From Candidatus Obscuribacterales bacterium (GTDB lineage Bacteria > Cyanobacteriota > Vampirovibrionia > Obscuribacterales > Obscuribacteraceae), in contig JAIELX010000007.1 of assembly GCA_019752635.1 (NCBI GenBank), positions 62,001 to 126,000 on the forward strand: DNA of 64,000 nucleotides, written 5' to 3'. This document shows positions 27,150 to 36,151 of this stretch, piece by piece. The stretch's first letter is position 1; every line of letters begins with the position of its first letter. Made by a program: the position numbers and the translations under genes. The notes beneath the pieces are model-generated. The model had not been told where the DNA came from. It saw only the letters and a list, made by a program, of their open reading frames with translations, and made no database searches.

Positions 27150-27989
27150 ATGTCTAACACAGTCAACTTGTCACAGACGGTTTATGCAATAGGGAAGTAC
27201 CTTTTTCAACCCGGTGGAAATAACAAAGAGCTTTTGGCTCAGGTCGAGGCGGCATATGAGCCGTTTGAATCTAGCTGGGCGAAACAAAAATGCCTGGCGG
27301 ATAGAAACTTCAATCCCGTTGCGAATGTCGTCAACGTCGACTATTTGAAACAACAGTACGATGCGCGCCCTTGGGAAATACCGGCGCCGGGCTTCGTAAT
27401 CTGGCTCATAAACGATACCGCGCAGCAACATCACATCCAGTTCTACCCTAAGCAATTGGCCATTGAAGCAGCATTGTTAGTTACCCCTGCAGGCACCCCC
27501 GTGTGGCTGTCCGGTGGCACTCAAGCCGGAAAGACTACATTTACGGTTGCGCTGGCCCTGGGGCTTGGATGGAAAATAGTCAGCGAGGATTTTGTCTACA
27601 TGGACGCTGGACATCCTGTCCCGGTTGTTGTCCCCCTTTCACTGAGGCCAGGAGCACCGGAGTTGATACTATCCGCGACCGGTCATTCCGCCGAACCGTT
27701 AGTAGGAACTCGCTGGCTAGTTCGTCCGACCATTTTCGAAACCGACACCGCATTCAAGAATGCACCAATAGCGATTCACCTATCCCTCAATGCAAACTCC
27801 AGCGACAACAAGATGGAAGTCAGCGACGTGCCATGGACTCAATATGTACGCACGGTGCTTCCCATAACCAACGCACCGCGCGTTGAGAACGGGGTGGAGC
27901 AGCTATCGAGCATATTCGAGAAGGCACGCTGCATGAGGCTGGAGAACGGTAGTTTAGTCAATCGACTGCAGCTTTTATCGAAGGTCTAG
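27150..27989 (+). CDS. HPr-kinase-like protein of the RiPP cluster
   Basis: 279 residues. Shows the P-loop SGGTQAGKTT (121-130) followed by LGWKIVSEDFVYMD (Ser-Glu-Asp at 145-147), the pairing seen in HprK-like kinases that accompany PqqD-like proteins in RiPP operons. Some relatives, as in paeninodin-type lasso clusters, phosphorylate a C-terminal Ser of the precursor. The N-terminal 110 residues have no recognisable motif. First gene of five on one strand; the next is the small peptide whose last residue is Thr. Substrate is inferred, not shown. Confidence 0.75.
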   Translation: MSNTVNLSQTVYAIGKYLFQPGGNNKELLAQVEAAYEPFESSWAKQKCLADRNFNPVANVVNVDYLKQQYDARPWEIPAPGFVIWLINDTAQQHHIQFYPKQLAIEAALLVTPAGTPVWLSGGTQAGKTTFTVALALGLGWKIVSEDFVYMDAGHPVPVVVPLSLRPGAPELILSATGHSAEPLVGTRWLVRPTIFETDTAFKNAPIAIHLSLNANSSDNKMEVSDVPWTQYVRTVLPITNAPRVENGVEQLSSIFEKARCMRLENGSLVNRLQLLSKV

Positions 27990-28043
27990 AGTTTCAATAC
28001 TCAGCATCAGGGAAAAATAAATCTACAACAGTGGGATGGAAAC

Positions 28044-28244
28044 ATGGAATCAATGGACAACAATCCTAAAGAAGAAGAAGATGATGATGAAGTTGAATCC
28101 TGCCAGAAGGGCATGACGAGGAAGGACTTCATGAAGGCACTCGTCAAGAAATCTGCCGCTGCAGGAGTATTGCTAACTGCGATTTCGGCCGTGAACAAGT
28201 TTGACATGCCCTCTGCCTATGCGGCAACAGGGGCAATGACATAG
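28044..28244 (+). CDS. Candidate RiPP precursor peptide
   Basis: 66 residues with a good upstream purine-rich site (gggatgga). Three segments: an acidic N-terminus (KEEEDDDEVE), a Tat-like or helical leader (MTRKDFMKALVKKSAAAG, RK in place of RR, then a hydrophobic stretch), and a short C-terminal part (NKFDMPSAYAATGAMT) ending in Thr. It lies directly between the HprK-like gene and the PqqD-like gene, the usual place of a precursor. No close relative of SonA-type borosin precursors was recognised. Alternatives: a small exported protein. Ser/Thr at the C-terminus are possible phosphorylation sites and backbone amides possible N-methylation sites. Confidence 0.65.
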   Translation: MESMDNNPKEEEDDDEVESCQKGMTRKDFMKALVKKSAAAGVLLTAISAVNKFDMPSAYAATGAMT

Positions 28245-28314
28245 TAGTCGCCGCTGATGAGCGGATTCACCACCAGCAATGTAATTCCTGCTAATTGCGT
28301 TCAAGAGAACTACG

Positions 28315-28605
28315 ATGAACACGATGAACTACCCCGCAAGGGTCCCGCACGCCGAAAGCGCCCTGCTCCCGGATGGATTCCTGGCGGTATACCATCAGCA
28401 AAAGAAGCTTTCCTACATCATACCGCCGCTTGGTGGCGTGGTGTGGGAACTGTGTGACGGTAAACGTTCAGTGAACCAGATCGTCGAGGAAGTAACCAGC
28501 CTGGCCTGCGAACATGGAACCCCGCCACCAAATATTGCTGAAGACGTGAACAACTTGCTCGATCAGCTGGCGAAAGACGGGCTACTGAACGATCAAAAGA
28601 AATGA
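28315..28605 (+). CDS. PqqD-like RiPP recognition protein
   Basis: 96 residues; M4 is an alternative start. The stretch IPPLGGVVWELCDGKRSVNQIVEE, then IAEDVNNLLDQLAKDGLL, matches the PqqD family, whose winged-helix domain (RRE) binds leader peptides and presents them to modifying enzymes. Overlaps the methyltransferase gene by 4 bp (ATGA), so translation is coupled. Its partner here is probably the 66-residue peptide next to it. Confidence 0.88.
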   Translation: MNTMNYPARVPHAESALLPDGFLAVYHQQKKLSYIIPPLGGVVWELCDGKRSVNQIVEEVTSLACEHGTPPPNIAEDVNNLLDQLAKDGLLNDQKK

Positions 28606-29372
28606 AGAAAGGTTCTCTCTATTTGGTTGGGACCGGTATTCACCTCAACCATATGACTGTCGAAGCCCGGGATTGCATTGAAGACGCTGAGAAGGTCTTC
28701 TACCTCGTAGCAGATCCGATAACTGCGACCTGGATTTTAAGAATGAACAGTGACGCCGAGTCGCTTCAGACCTGTTACTCGCCGGGAAAAGACCGCAGAC
28801 TATCCTACAGAGAGATGACAGAACGCATCATGACTGCAGTGCGCGACGGTCTGAAAGTGTGTGCGGTTTTCTATGGTCATCCGGCAGTTCTGGTCACATC
28901 GTCCCACAGAGCTCTCAAACAGGCGAGGGAAGAAGGGTTTGCGGCGCGAATTTGTCCCGCAATATCTGCCGAAGATTGTTTGTTCGCCGATCTGGACATT
29001 GAGCCGGGCAGAGGCTGTCAAACTTTCGAAGCAACGGATTTCTTACTGCACTCACGTATTTTTGATCCTACCTGCTCACTAATTTTGTATCAAATCGGCA
29101 TTATCGGTGACCTGACCTGCAACCCGGACAAGACAGAGCATCCAGGTTTAGCTGTTCTGGTAGAGCAACTTCTAAGAACCTACGAACCGAGCCATCCCGT
29201 GGTGCTTTACGAAGCCTCTCAGTCACCAACAGGAACACCAATTATCAACCACTGCACCCTTGCCACAATCGATCCAGCCACGGTGAAACTGATAACAACT
29301 TTGTATGTCTATCCGTTGCCTTCTCGTGAGGCCGACCCGGTCATGCTGGAAAAACTAGGAATCAAGAGATAG
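28602..29372 (+). CDS. Borosin-type peptide alpha-N-methyltransferase, stand-alone
   Basis: 256 residues. Tetrapyrrole-methylase-like SAM enzyme closest in sequence pattern to the catalytic domain of OphMA (omphalotin): GSLYLVGTGI at the N-terminus, KVFYLVADP, VCAVFYGHPAVL, RALKQAREEGF, SAEDCLFADLDI and YEASQS ... TLYVYPLP at the end. Compared from memory with OphMA, Y59, R65, Y69 and Y91 align with its active-site Y66, R72, Y76 and Y98; OphMA Y63 is a Gln here. In fungal borosins the precursor is fused to the C-terminus; here the gene stops after the enzyme, so the peptide is separate. Overlaps the PqqD-like gene. Reaction on backbone amides is inference from family. Confidence 0.85.
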   Translation: MKKGSLYLVGTGIHLNHMTVEARDCIEDAEKVFYLVADPITATWILRMNSDAESLQTCYSPGKDRRLSYREMTERIMTAVRDGLKVCAVFYGHPAVLVTSSHRALKQAREEGFAARICPAISAEDCLFADLDIEPGRGCQTFEATDFLLHSRIFDPTCSLILYQIGIIGDLTCNPDKTEHPGLAVLVEQLLRTYEPSHPVVLYEASQSPTGTPIINHCTLATIDPATVKLITTLYVYPLPSREADPVMLEKLGIKR

Positions 29373-29397
29373 ACGGACAACGTTCTGCAGGAGCGTC

Positions 29398-30591
29398 ATG
29401 CCGCAAGGGACACCAAAAGCGGAATACTACAAGCAGGCGCGGAGCCAAAAACCGCGGTCTGAAGTTTTCGCGGACATCGATAGTTGGACCTTCGAAGTTT
29501 TCGAAGGTCAGACCGACGCTTATGAAAAAATTGACTTCACCGTTGTGCTGCCCCCACTCAGTAATCGGGGGGTGCAGCTTAAAGGACTGTGTTTTACAAG
29601 GGCAGCAGATTTGCTTTTGGACCGTTATCCTTCAATGGCGCAGAGGTTTGTCACTATAGCGTCTTCCATGTGCTCAGCGTATCCTTGGTCAAAATCAGCC
29701 GATGCACTGTTCGCCACTTACAAGAATGACGAACGTGACGCCTGGTTTCGCAACACTTACCCGGCGCGATCCGAAAAACCGCTAGTCCCGCTTGCAGACG
29801 CCGACTATGTCCACGAACACCTTTTCACGCCGATGCCTGTGCGACAGAAAAATATCGATGTTCTTATAGTCGCACGACTGGAGGCGTGCAAGAATCTACC
29901 GCTGTTGTGCGAGGCCGTGCTCGTCTACGCAAGGAAATACAGGCCAATTCGTACGACCATCGTAGCAGGGCGTCCATCGGGAAACTGGAAAGATCTCACG
30001 CAAGAAGAGCAGGTCGAGCTAGACGGCATTAAGCGAGTCATGGGTGACAAGTTCGACGACTACCTCGACTTGACAGCTCATATAGTGCACCGCGCGCTGC
30101 CCCACTATTACTCAAGCGCGAGGGTCTGCGTGTTGGGGTCGCTAATTGAAGGCGCGAATCGAAGCCTCAAAGAAGCGATGAGCTGCAACACGCCAGTGAT
30201 TTGCTTCAAAGATTTCAATTCCCATTCTCGCGGATCGGACATTGTCTTTCCTGAAGGCGCCGGTCTGCAAGCGCCATTTGACACCGAAGCGCTGGCCGAC
30301 GTGATTCACACCGTGCTGGAGAATCCGGATTCATTCACACCTAGACAGCACTATCTGCAAACACGTGGAAGAGAAAGAATGTTCAACAAGTGTTTGGACT
30401 CTATAGCTTACTTTCGTGACGCCCTGCCAGGTTACGAAGCGGGGCGGCACGGTGAAAATTCCTGGCTGCATGAAGCCATGAAGAAGCAGTACGATCTGAA
30501 ACCACTAGAGTGGGTCTACGCACAATCACCACTCGTGCATGCCGTTGGACTTAGCCAGGTTGAATCCAGGCTGGCAGAATTCCTCAGGTGA
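29398..30591 (+). CDS. GT4-like glycosyltransferase of the RiPP cluster
   Basis: 397 residues, caggagcg before the ATG. GT-B fold glycosyltransferase with the C-terminal EGANRSLKEAMSCNTPVICF element (E-x7-E motif) and IDVLIVARLEACKNLPLL that opens the second Rossmann domain, both typical of GT4. The N-terminal half is less typical. It follows the methyltransferase by 26 bp on the same strand, so glycosylation of the peptide is plausible; equally it may be an unrelated envelope enzyme. Converges with the kinase-TPR gene 5 bp downstream. Confidence 0.82.
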   Translation: MPQGTPKAEYYKQARSQKPRSEVFADIDSWTFEVFEGQTDAYEKIDFTVVLPPLSNRGVQLKGLCFTRAADLLLDRYPSMAQRFVTIASSMCSAYPWSKSADALFATYKNDERDAWFRNTYPARSEKPLVPLADADYVHEHLFTPMPVRQKNIDVLIVARLEACKNLPLLCEAVLVYARKYRPIRTTIVAGRPSGNWKDLTQEEQVELDGIKRVMGDKFDDYLDLTAHIVHRALPHYYSSARVCVLGSLIEGANRSLKEAMSCNTPVICFKDFNSHSRGSDIVFPEGAGLQAPFDTEALADVIHTVLENPDSFTPRQHYLQTRGRERMFNKCLDSIAYFRDALPGYEAGRHGENSWLHEAMKKQYDLKPLEWVYAQSPLVHAVGLSQVESRLAEFLR

Positions 30592-30596
30592 CAAAT

Positions 30597-32927
30597 CTAG
30601 AGGTTGGACTCAATCTTGCGAGCTCTAAGTTCAAGGGACAAAGACTCATCTATTCGCCCGATGTATTTGAATACCAGCGCTAGCTCGTCTAGCGCAGGGG
30701 GCAGAAGCGAAGATTCTACGCCATGCACAACCTCAATAGTCTCGATAGCATCTTTCAAGACCTGCTCGGATTGTTCAAATTTCTTGCGCCGAGAAAGAAA
30801 GCGCCCGAGATCCAATAAGGGATCGACCAACTCCTTCGGCTGGTCCTTGTGGAGTTGGAATGCCAATGCAAGCGATCGTCGCAATTCATTCTCCGCGCGT
30901 TCGTATTGTTTGAGATTTTCGGCACAGTATCCCAGGTCTCGCCGCAGCGAAATCAACCGCTCCGAATCAGGTCCTTCATGTTCTTCGGCTATGTCGATCG
31001 ATCGAACAAAGCACTTTTCGGCGCCGCTATGATCCCCCTGCGTGTCCAGAATCAAACCGAGATACTGCAGCGTGTATACGTTCTCAACGCTGCGCAGGCC
31101 TCTATTGTGCTCATCAATGGAAAGCGTTGTTATGAAGCACTTTTTGGCCTTTGCATAGTCCGCAAGTTTGTAATAGAAAGCTCCGGTCTTGAATAAAGTT
31201 GCCGCAAATTTCTCGTCCATTGGCGGCAAGGTCTTATGCGCGATATTGGTAGCTCTGCGATAGTACGGCTCAGCCTTGGCACTCTCACCGATCAAAACGA
31301 AGAAATCACCAACAATCAAGTTAGGATCAATCAGTTGTTCATGACGCTCCCCCAATGCGTTCTCCGCTTCCGACAAAGCCTTCAAGTAGTACTCCTCGGC
31401 TCGAGCATCTTGCTGAAGCTTTTCATAGAAACGTCCGCCGTCGGTTAGCCAACTGATTAATCGCTCCGGATTTTCATTGTCGGCCCGGGCTAAAGTGTCA
31501 GTCGCCCTGTCAAGCATGATGCCCGCCCGCTCATACTCGCCCAAGCGGTCGTAAGTTTGATGGAGAAAGTAATCAATCCATGCCAGGTCGACAGCGGAAG
31601 CCGTCTTAATGTCGCAATAGACTTGGCGAGCCTGACCATAATGTTTCAAAGCATCCTCATATCGCTCTTGCATGAACGCAACAAACCCAACCTGCTCTTG
31701 CACGTTGGCAAACCAGAGTGAATTCTCACCGTACTTGGACAGCACCAGCGTTTCCAATTTACGGTAAATGCTTTCAGCCTCAACATACAGTTCAAGATCT
31801 TTGTAATACTGACCTAGCGCTTCCAAACACGGCATAGTCTCTTCGCTGGTAACTCCGAAGCTTTTCTCGGCATCCTGCAGCCGTCCAATCAGTTGAAGCT
31901 CTTGCTCGTCAGGCTCCCGGTCCGCCGCATGTTGAACACGATTATGCTCGTCGGACAGGAGGAAGGAACTGTCCGAATGCGACAGGTGGCGAAGAGACGG
32001 TTCTTCGATTGCAGCGCGGACAGGACCACGAGTGCTATCACGAGAGGGACCGAAGACTTCGAGCAATTCAGTTTTCACTTGCGCCATCGAGTTTTGACGA
32101 TCATCGGGTTTGCGCTGAAGGGTTCGCAGAATCACTTTCTCCAGCGCCGGTGGTGGCATTCTGTGGCGCGGTAAAAGAGTATCGAATTTGTGAGGCGTGC
32201 CTCCCATGTGAAATTGGCAAATTTGATAGAAGTTATCGCCTTGAACTGCGTTTTCCCCGGTCAGGGTCTCGTACATGATGCACCCCAAAGCGTATATGTC
32301 CGACCGAGCATCTACAGCCACCCCCATGCATTGCTCCGGGCTCATGTAATGCGGGGTACCAAAAACCATCCCCGGCTGAGTGAGCTGGAGTACGGTACGA
32401 TCATCCGTCGGCAAAATACGCGCTAGTCCAAAATCGAGAAGTTTGATTACCTGCTGATTGTCTTCATCACGCACAATCATTATGTTGCCCGGCTTCAAGT
32501 CGCGATGAATCACGCCCTTTTTGTGAGCATGACTGAGAGCATCGCACATTTGCGTAAAGAGGCTGATCGCCTCCTGAAACGGCAATGTGCGCCTTGCACG
32601 CAAAATCTCGGACAGACTATGCCCTTCCAGATAGTCCATCACCATGTAGGGAAAAGGGTTAATACCAAAGTCAAAAACGGTGATGATATTTGGATGACTG
32701 AGTGCAGCGGCAGCACGTGCCTCCTGCTGAAAGCGAGGCAAGTCGTAATTGTCGCCCCCGTCCAGAATCATCTTGATCGCAACGCGACGATCCATAAACA
32801 AATGCTGTGCTTTATAGACGACTCCCATGCCGCCGTAACCAAGCACGGACATAATCTGATAGCGGCCTTCCAGCTCAGTTCCGATAAAGCTCTCTATTTT
32901 CTTGTGAATAGAGCTTTCGTTTACCAT
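30597..32927 (-). CDS. Soluble Ser/Thr protein kinase with C-terminal TPR array
   Basis: 776 residues from ATG 32927 (agggagcgcag upstream). Hanks-type kinase complete: glycine loop LGYGGMGVVYKA (29-40), K52, HRDLKPGN with catalytic D143, DFG at 165-167, GTPHYMSPEQ activation segment. After about residue 290 a linker leads to many TPR or TPR-like repeats (for example AKPYYRRATNIAHKTLP, AEKCFVRSIDIAEE) running to the end. No TM helix was seen, unlike the kinase at the window start. The TPRs probably bind a regulator or substrate. Confidence 0.92.
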   Translation of the reverse strand: MVNESSIHKKIESFIGTELEGRYQIMSVLGYGGMGVVYKAQHLFMDRRVAIKMILDGGDNYDLPRFQQEARAAAALSHPNIITVFDFGINPFPYMVMDYLEGHSLSEILRARRTLPFQEAISLFTQMCDALSHAHKKGVIHRDLKPGNIMIVRDEDNQQVIKLLDFGLARILPTDDRTVLQLTQPGMVFGTPHYMSPEQCMGVAVDARSDIYALGCIMYETLTGENAVQGDNFYQICQFHMGGTPHKFDTLLPRHRMPPPALEKVILRTLQRKPDDRQNSMAQVKTELLEVFGPSRDSTRGPVRAAIEEPSLRHLSHSDSSFLLSDEHNRVQHAADREPDEQELQLIGRLQDAEKSFGVTSEETMPCLEALGQYYKDLELYVEAESIYRKLETLVLSKYGENSLWFANVQEQVGFVAFMQERYEDALKHYGQARQVYCDIKTASAVDLAWIDYFLHQTYDRLGEYERAGIMLDRATDTLARADNENPERLISWLTDGGRFYEKLQQDARAEEYYLKALSEAENALGERHEQLIDPNLIVGDFFVLIGESAKAEPYYRRATNIAHKTLPPMDEKFAATLFKTGAFYYKLADYAKAKKCFITTLSIDEHNRGLRSVENVYTLQYLGLILDTQGDHSGAEKCFVRSIDIAEEHEGPDSERLISLRRDLGYCAENLKQYERAENELRRSLALAFQLHKDQPKELVDPLLDLGRFLSRRKKFEQSEQVLKDAIETIEVVHGVESSLLPPALDELALVFKYIGRIDESLSLELRARKIESNL

Positions 32928-33000
32928 CTCTGCGCTCCCTACCTGCAGGTGTATAAGGCTTGTACCCCGTGACACGCACGGTCCCCCTTGCTCCGGTCGG

Positions 33001-33038
33001 AAAAGAGAAAACCGGCAGCAGCTGATGCTGCTACCGGT
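33001..33038 (-). terminator. Intrinsic terminator between two minus-strand genes
   Basis: On the minus strand a 12-bp stem with one mismatch (ACCGGTAGCAGC / GCTGCTGCCGGT, loop ATCA) is followed by TTTCTCTTTT. It lies about 80 bp downstream of the small exported protein gene. Confidence 0.7.
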
Positions 33039-33119
33039 GAGGGGCGTCGGATTTACTTCTCAGAAAGCGATAGTTTCGTTATGTTCGCCGCGAGCAATTG
33101 CGGCTATAAACCGGTCAAA

Positions 33120-33491
33120 CTACTCACAGGAGCCGAATGACTCGGAACTGAAAGGACTATCCCAAGCTTTCTTCGCTATTTTGGGAGCCTGTTCCACTGG
33201 TCCCAACACGGCACCACCGACAAAGAAAGCAGGACCAGCCACCAAATGCGCAGGTTCAAGGTTCTCCGAATCCACAGGAAGAACACTCTTAGCTGCACGC
33301 ATCCCGCCCTTGAGCGACTCAACTGGAGCAGTGAGAACCAGCGACGTTCCCACGGCAACACTACGAATAGGAAGCAACAATGCTTCTCGAATTGGTTCAT
33401 CGCGCCAGTCTTGATCGGCAGCGAGGACGCCGGGGCAAGCAGACATGAGAGCGAGCGCGCACAGTAACGGCGCGTTTAAACCTTTGATCAT
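33120..33491 (-). CDS. Small exported protein
   Basis: About 123 residues from ATG 33491 with cgcaggaga upstream. Signal peptide (LLCALALMSACPGVLA) with cleavage likely before ADQDW. The mature part has several Pro/Gly-rich hydrophobic segments (LLPIRSVAVGTSLVLTAP and HLVAGPAFFVGGAVLGPV) that recall short membrane-associated hairpins. No family recognised. Followed by an intrinsic terminator. Confidence 0.7.
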   Translation of the reverse strand: MIKGLNAPLLCALALMSACPGVLAADQDWRDEPIREALLLPIRSVAVGTSLVLTAPVESLKGGMRAAKSVLPVDSENLEPAHLVAGPAFFVGGAVLGPVEQAPKIAKKAWDSPFSSESFGSCE

Positions 33492-33654
33492 TGTAAATCT
33501 CCTGCGATGTGCGACATGACAGACCGAGCAAGATCCGCTTCCGGACCATGTTTCCCTCGGCTGTAGTTTCATGATATCGAGAAGAGATGCCAAGCCTGCG
33601 GCGAGCTGAACACTTGCTCAACTGTTTGGAAGCGGTATGAGATTTCCTTATGTG

Positions 33655-34557
33655 TTAAACAGTCACCGCTTGCAGCGTAGCGGCCGGTGCTATCAACTTC
33701 GTTCTGATGTCACACAGCGCTTCGGCGAAGAATGCAGGCGCCTTGCTATCCATTGCGACAAACAAAGACGGTTCAATCAGCTCCAGTTCCATGAGCACTG
33801 GTGCGCCCTGCGGATCACGAACAAGGTCTACTCTGGCATATGCCGGCACTGTATTTAGTGTCGCCAGAATTTTTCGTGCGGTGCTCAATTCATCTTCCGC
33901 AGCAACAGCGGGTTCCTCTCCGGCTTTTCCAGCCACCGCAAGTTTTTGAAAGGCCGACTTGCGAACACAATGCGAGAATTGCCCGTTCACAAAGGCAAAG
34001 GCTTTTTCACCACTGGTTTTTACCGCAGGCATGTACTCTTGAACAAGCACCGTTCCTTTTCTCAACAGATTCTCGAAATGCTCCTGGTCCTCAGCTTCTG
34101 ACGAATGAAGCGATACTTTGCGCACACCGAATGTGGCCAATCCGATCATCGGCTTTACAATCGCCTCAGACCAGCCTCTTCGTTCAAGTATTGCAACAAG
34201 CGATTCCGGAGACTCGCCTTTATCGACGAATTCTGTAGGGACTATCGAGACGCCCTTATCTCGGAGATCGCGCAAGTACGTTTTACGACAGTTCCACACC
34301 ATCAAATCAAGCGGATTCAGCAAGTTCGTTAACGCGTTCACTCGGCACATCCATTGCACGAATAACTCAGGTTGCACATGATAATCCCAAGTAGATCGCA
34401 CGACGCAGATTCCAGATACCGACCAGTCCACACCCGCATCGTTCCAAATTGCCGCTCGCACCCGCATGCCTCGTTTTTCCAGCTCATTGCGCACAAGCAC
34501 ATCGTCCGGATCTAAGTTGGGCAGCTCGCTATAAGTGACAAAAGTAAAGTCGTACAT
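33655..34557 (-). CDS. ATP-grasp ligase, DcsG-like
   Basis: 300 residues from ATG 34557 (aggata upstream; a TTG two codons earlier is less well placed). The motifs VVRSTWDYHVQP, LNPLDLMVWNCRKTYLRDL, AIVKPMIGLATFGV and the C-terminal PVLMELELIEPSLF with its metal-binding acidic residues fit the ATP-grasp family related to DcsG (cycloserine pathway) and RimK. Such enzymes join an amino acid carboxylate to an amine; the substrate here is unknown. Monocistronic, flanked by unrelated genes. Confidence 0.82.
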   Translation of the reverse strand: MYDFTFVTYSELPNLDPDDVLVRNELEKRGMRVRAAIWNDAGVDWSVSGICVVRSTWDYHVQPELFVQWMCRVNALTNLLNPLDLMVWNCRKTYLRDLRDKGVSIVPTEFVDKGESPESLVAILERRGWSEAIVKPMIGLATFGVRKVSLHSSEAEDQEHFENLLRKGTVLVQEYMPAVKTSGEKAFAFVNGQFSHCVRKSAFQKLAVAGKAGEEPAVAAEDELSTARKILATLNTVPAYARVDLVRDPQGAPVLMELELIEPSLFVAMDSKAPAFFAEALCDIRTKLIAPAATLQAVTV

Positions 34558-34768
34558 GCTCAATATCCTGCCTGCGTCCCACTAACAACTGGCTCCACTA
34601 ATGCAGAGCAGTGACCATTGTAGATCCGCACCGCCATCCGATAGCGGTTGGAAAGTTAAGTCTGGCTCAGAACCTTGAGTTGTCGTAATCGCAATTACCA
34701 TCGTGTCTGCAAACGGGCGGGCGCTTCGTCCGGGTTCGGTCCGTCACAAACTCGCGGAGGAGCAAAAA

Positions 34769-35404
34769 CTACTTGCTGGTAATTCGCGTTATTGCCTCTT
34801 GAGCAGCGGCTCCTACGCTCTCCCCGTAAGGTAAAACATAACGAGGGGGACGTTCTTTATCGGCACACAATTTCCGAAGGTCGGCAAGAGCCGGACGCGC
34901 AAGCCCGCCCATCAAACCAAGAGCATGCGCAGCCTCATAACGAATACTGGAATTGGAGTGATCCAACGCTTTGCGCAGTACCGGAACGATCAATTCCCGT
35001 TGTTCGCGAATTGAGGCCAGAGCATCGATTAGCCCAATCGACAGCGTGGCATCCGAACTGAATCGGTCACTATTGTTCAACGAGCCATTGAGCATCAGCA
35101 CCAAATCGGGTACAGCAGTCCTGGCCGGAGGTCCGATAAGTCCGAGAGTATGCACGGTGCGGTGGACATCCTCCGAATTAGACAGGTGTTTAACAAGAGC
35201 CGGCACCGCCGAACCCGCTTCCGCACCGTAAAGACCGAGTTTGGATAATGCTTCCCACCGTTGAGCGTAGTCATCGCCGCTTAGTTTGGCCGCTAATTCC
35301 TGAACATTGGACCGACAACAATCGGGTGCTTCGGCAAAGGCAGTCAAAGCGCCGACCCACTGCAGAACGAAAGCGATTCCCATCAGCAAACTTAACTGTC
35401 GCAT
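34769..35404 (-). CDS. Secreted HEAT-repeat protein
   Basis: 211 residues, aaggaag before the ATG. Signal peptide (LSLLMGIAFVLQWVGALTAFA) then about four or five HEAT/PBS-lyase-like repeats, each ending 'A(V)PxLxxxL' (SAVPALVKHL, TAVPDLVLML, LIVPVLRKAL, PALADLRKL). Probably a periplasmic scaffold. No partner is suggested by its neighbours. Confidence 0.8.
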   Translation of the reverse strand: MRQLSLLMGIAFVLQWVGALTAFAEAPDCCRSNVQELAAKLSGDDYAQRWEALSKLGLYGAEAGSAVPALVKHLSNSEDVHRTVHTLGLIGPPARTAVPDLVLMLNGSLNNSDRFSSDATLSIGLIDALASIREQRELIVPVLRKALDHSNSSIRYEAAHALGLMGGLARPALADLRKLCADKERPPRYVLPYGESVGAAAQEAITRITSK

Positions 35405-35519
35405 AACTTCCTTGTACGGTCCTTCTTAGGAGATATACCCGAGACTGCTTGCCATGCTCAAGGTTTTCATCGCGAAGTCCGGTGTAAAATGACTCCAGCT
35501 TGAAATTCCCGGAGAAGAC

Positions 35520-35936
35520 ATGACTGACAATGACGAAGAGGAAGAGATTTTCGAATTTCGCACCAGCCACAAAGATTACATTGCACCGACTTTGGGTTTA
35601 GTCTATCCGCTTGAGCTCGACTGGTTCAGCACAGAATTCCCCGACCTTCTCGAACTCGTAAAACACGACATTTCTGTGAACTTTGAAAGAGCGAAAACGG
35701 ATCCTGTCGTGTTCACGGCATCGCATTACAGTCGCTCTAAGAATTGGAATTTTGTGGTGAAGTCGGTTAAGCAAACCGACTTTGCAGAAGTGAAAGAGCG
35801 CTTGGAGAAAGAGCTACCGGAGCTATTGCGCAATTGGTTTACCGAAACACTAGAAGCGAAGAACTACTCCTTGAAGCATTTCTTCGTCAGCTGCGCCGCC
35901 GACAAATTCGAATACGGCAATCGCGACGAACACTAA
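35520..35936 (+). CDS. Hypothetical protein
   Basis: 138 residues, cggagaag before the ATG. No signal peptide or TM helix. The N-terminus is acidic (DNDEEEEIFEF); the rest is a mixed alpha/beta sequence with a basic/acidic helix (FAEVKERLEKELPELLRNW). Not recognised. Codon use matches neighbours and the Shine-Dalgarno supports a real gene. Confidence 0.65.
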   Translation: MTDNDEEEEIFEFRTSHKDYIAPTLGLVYPLELDWFSTEFPDLLELVKHDISVNFERAKTDPVVFTASHYSRSKNWNFVVKSVKQTDFAEVKERLEKELPELLRNWFTETLEAKNYSLKHFFVSCAADKFEYGNRDEH

Positions 35937-36081
35937 CCGAACCAATTTAGCCTCTGTCGCCAAAGGGTCCGTTGTTTCCCCCGGACCCGGGCAGAACCAA
36001 AATCAGAACAGCGCCACCTGAACGACTCAAGACAAAAGCAGCAGAGGCGTCAATTCCCCGGAAACAGATGCTCGAGAGCTC

Positions 36082-36125
36082 TCGATCGCGCAGCCTTCAA
36101 GAATGAGTGAGGGCTGCTCGATCGA
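36082..36125. terminator. Long hairpin downstream of valS
   Basis: A 14-bp stem with one mismatch (TCGATCGCGCAGCC / GGCTGCTCGATCGA) about 30-70 bp after the valS stop, preceded by a 14-bp palindrome at 36072-36085. No T-run follows in the valS direction, so termination is a guess. Confidence 0.4.
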
Positions 36126-36151
36126 GTTGCGATTGTTATTCAGAACTCGAG

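Noticed and set aside
28257..28457. 66-residue frame overlapping the PqqD-like gene
   Set aside because: Other frame of PqqD; no domain and same size as the peptide by chance.
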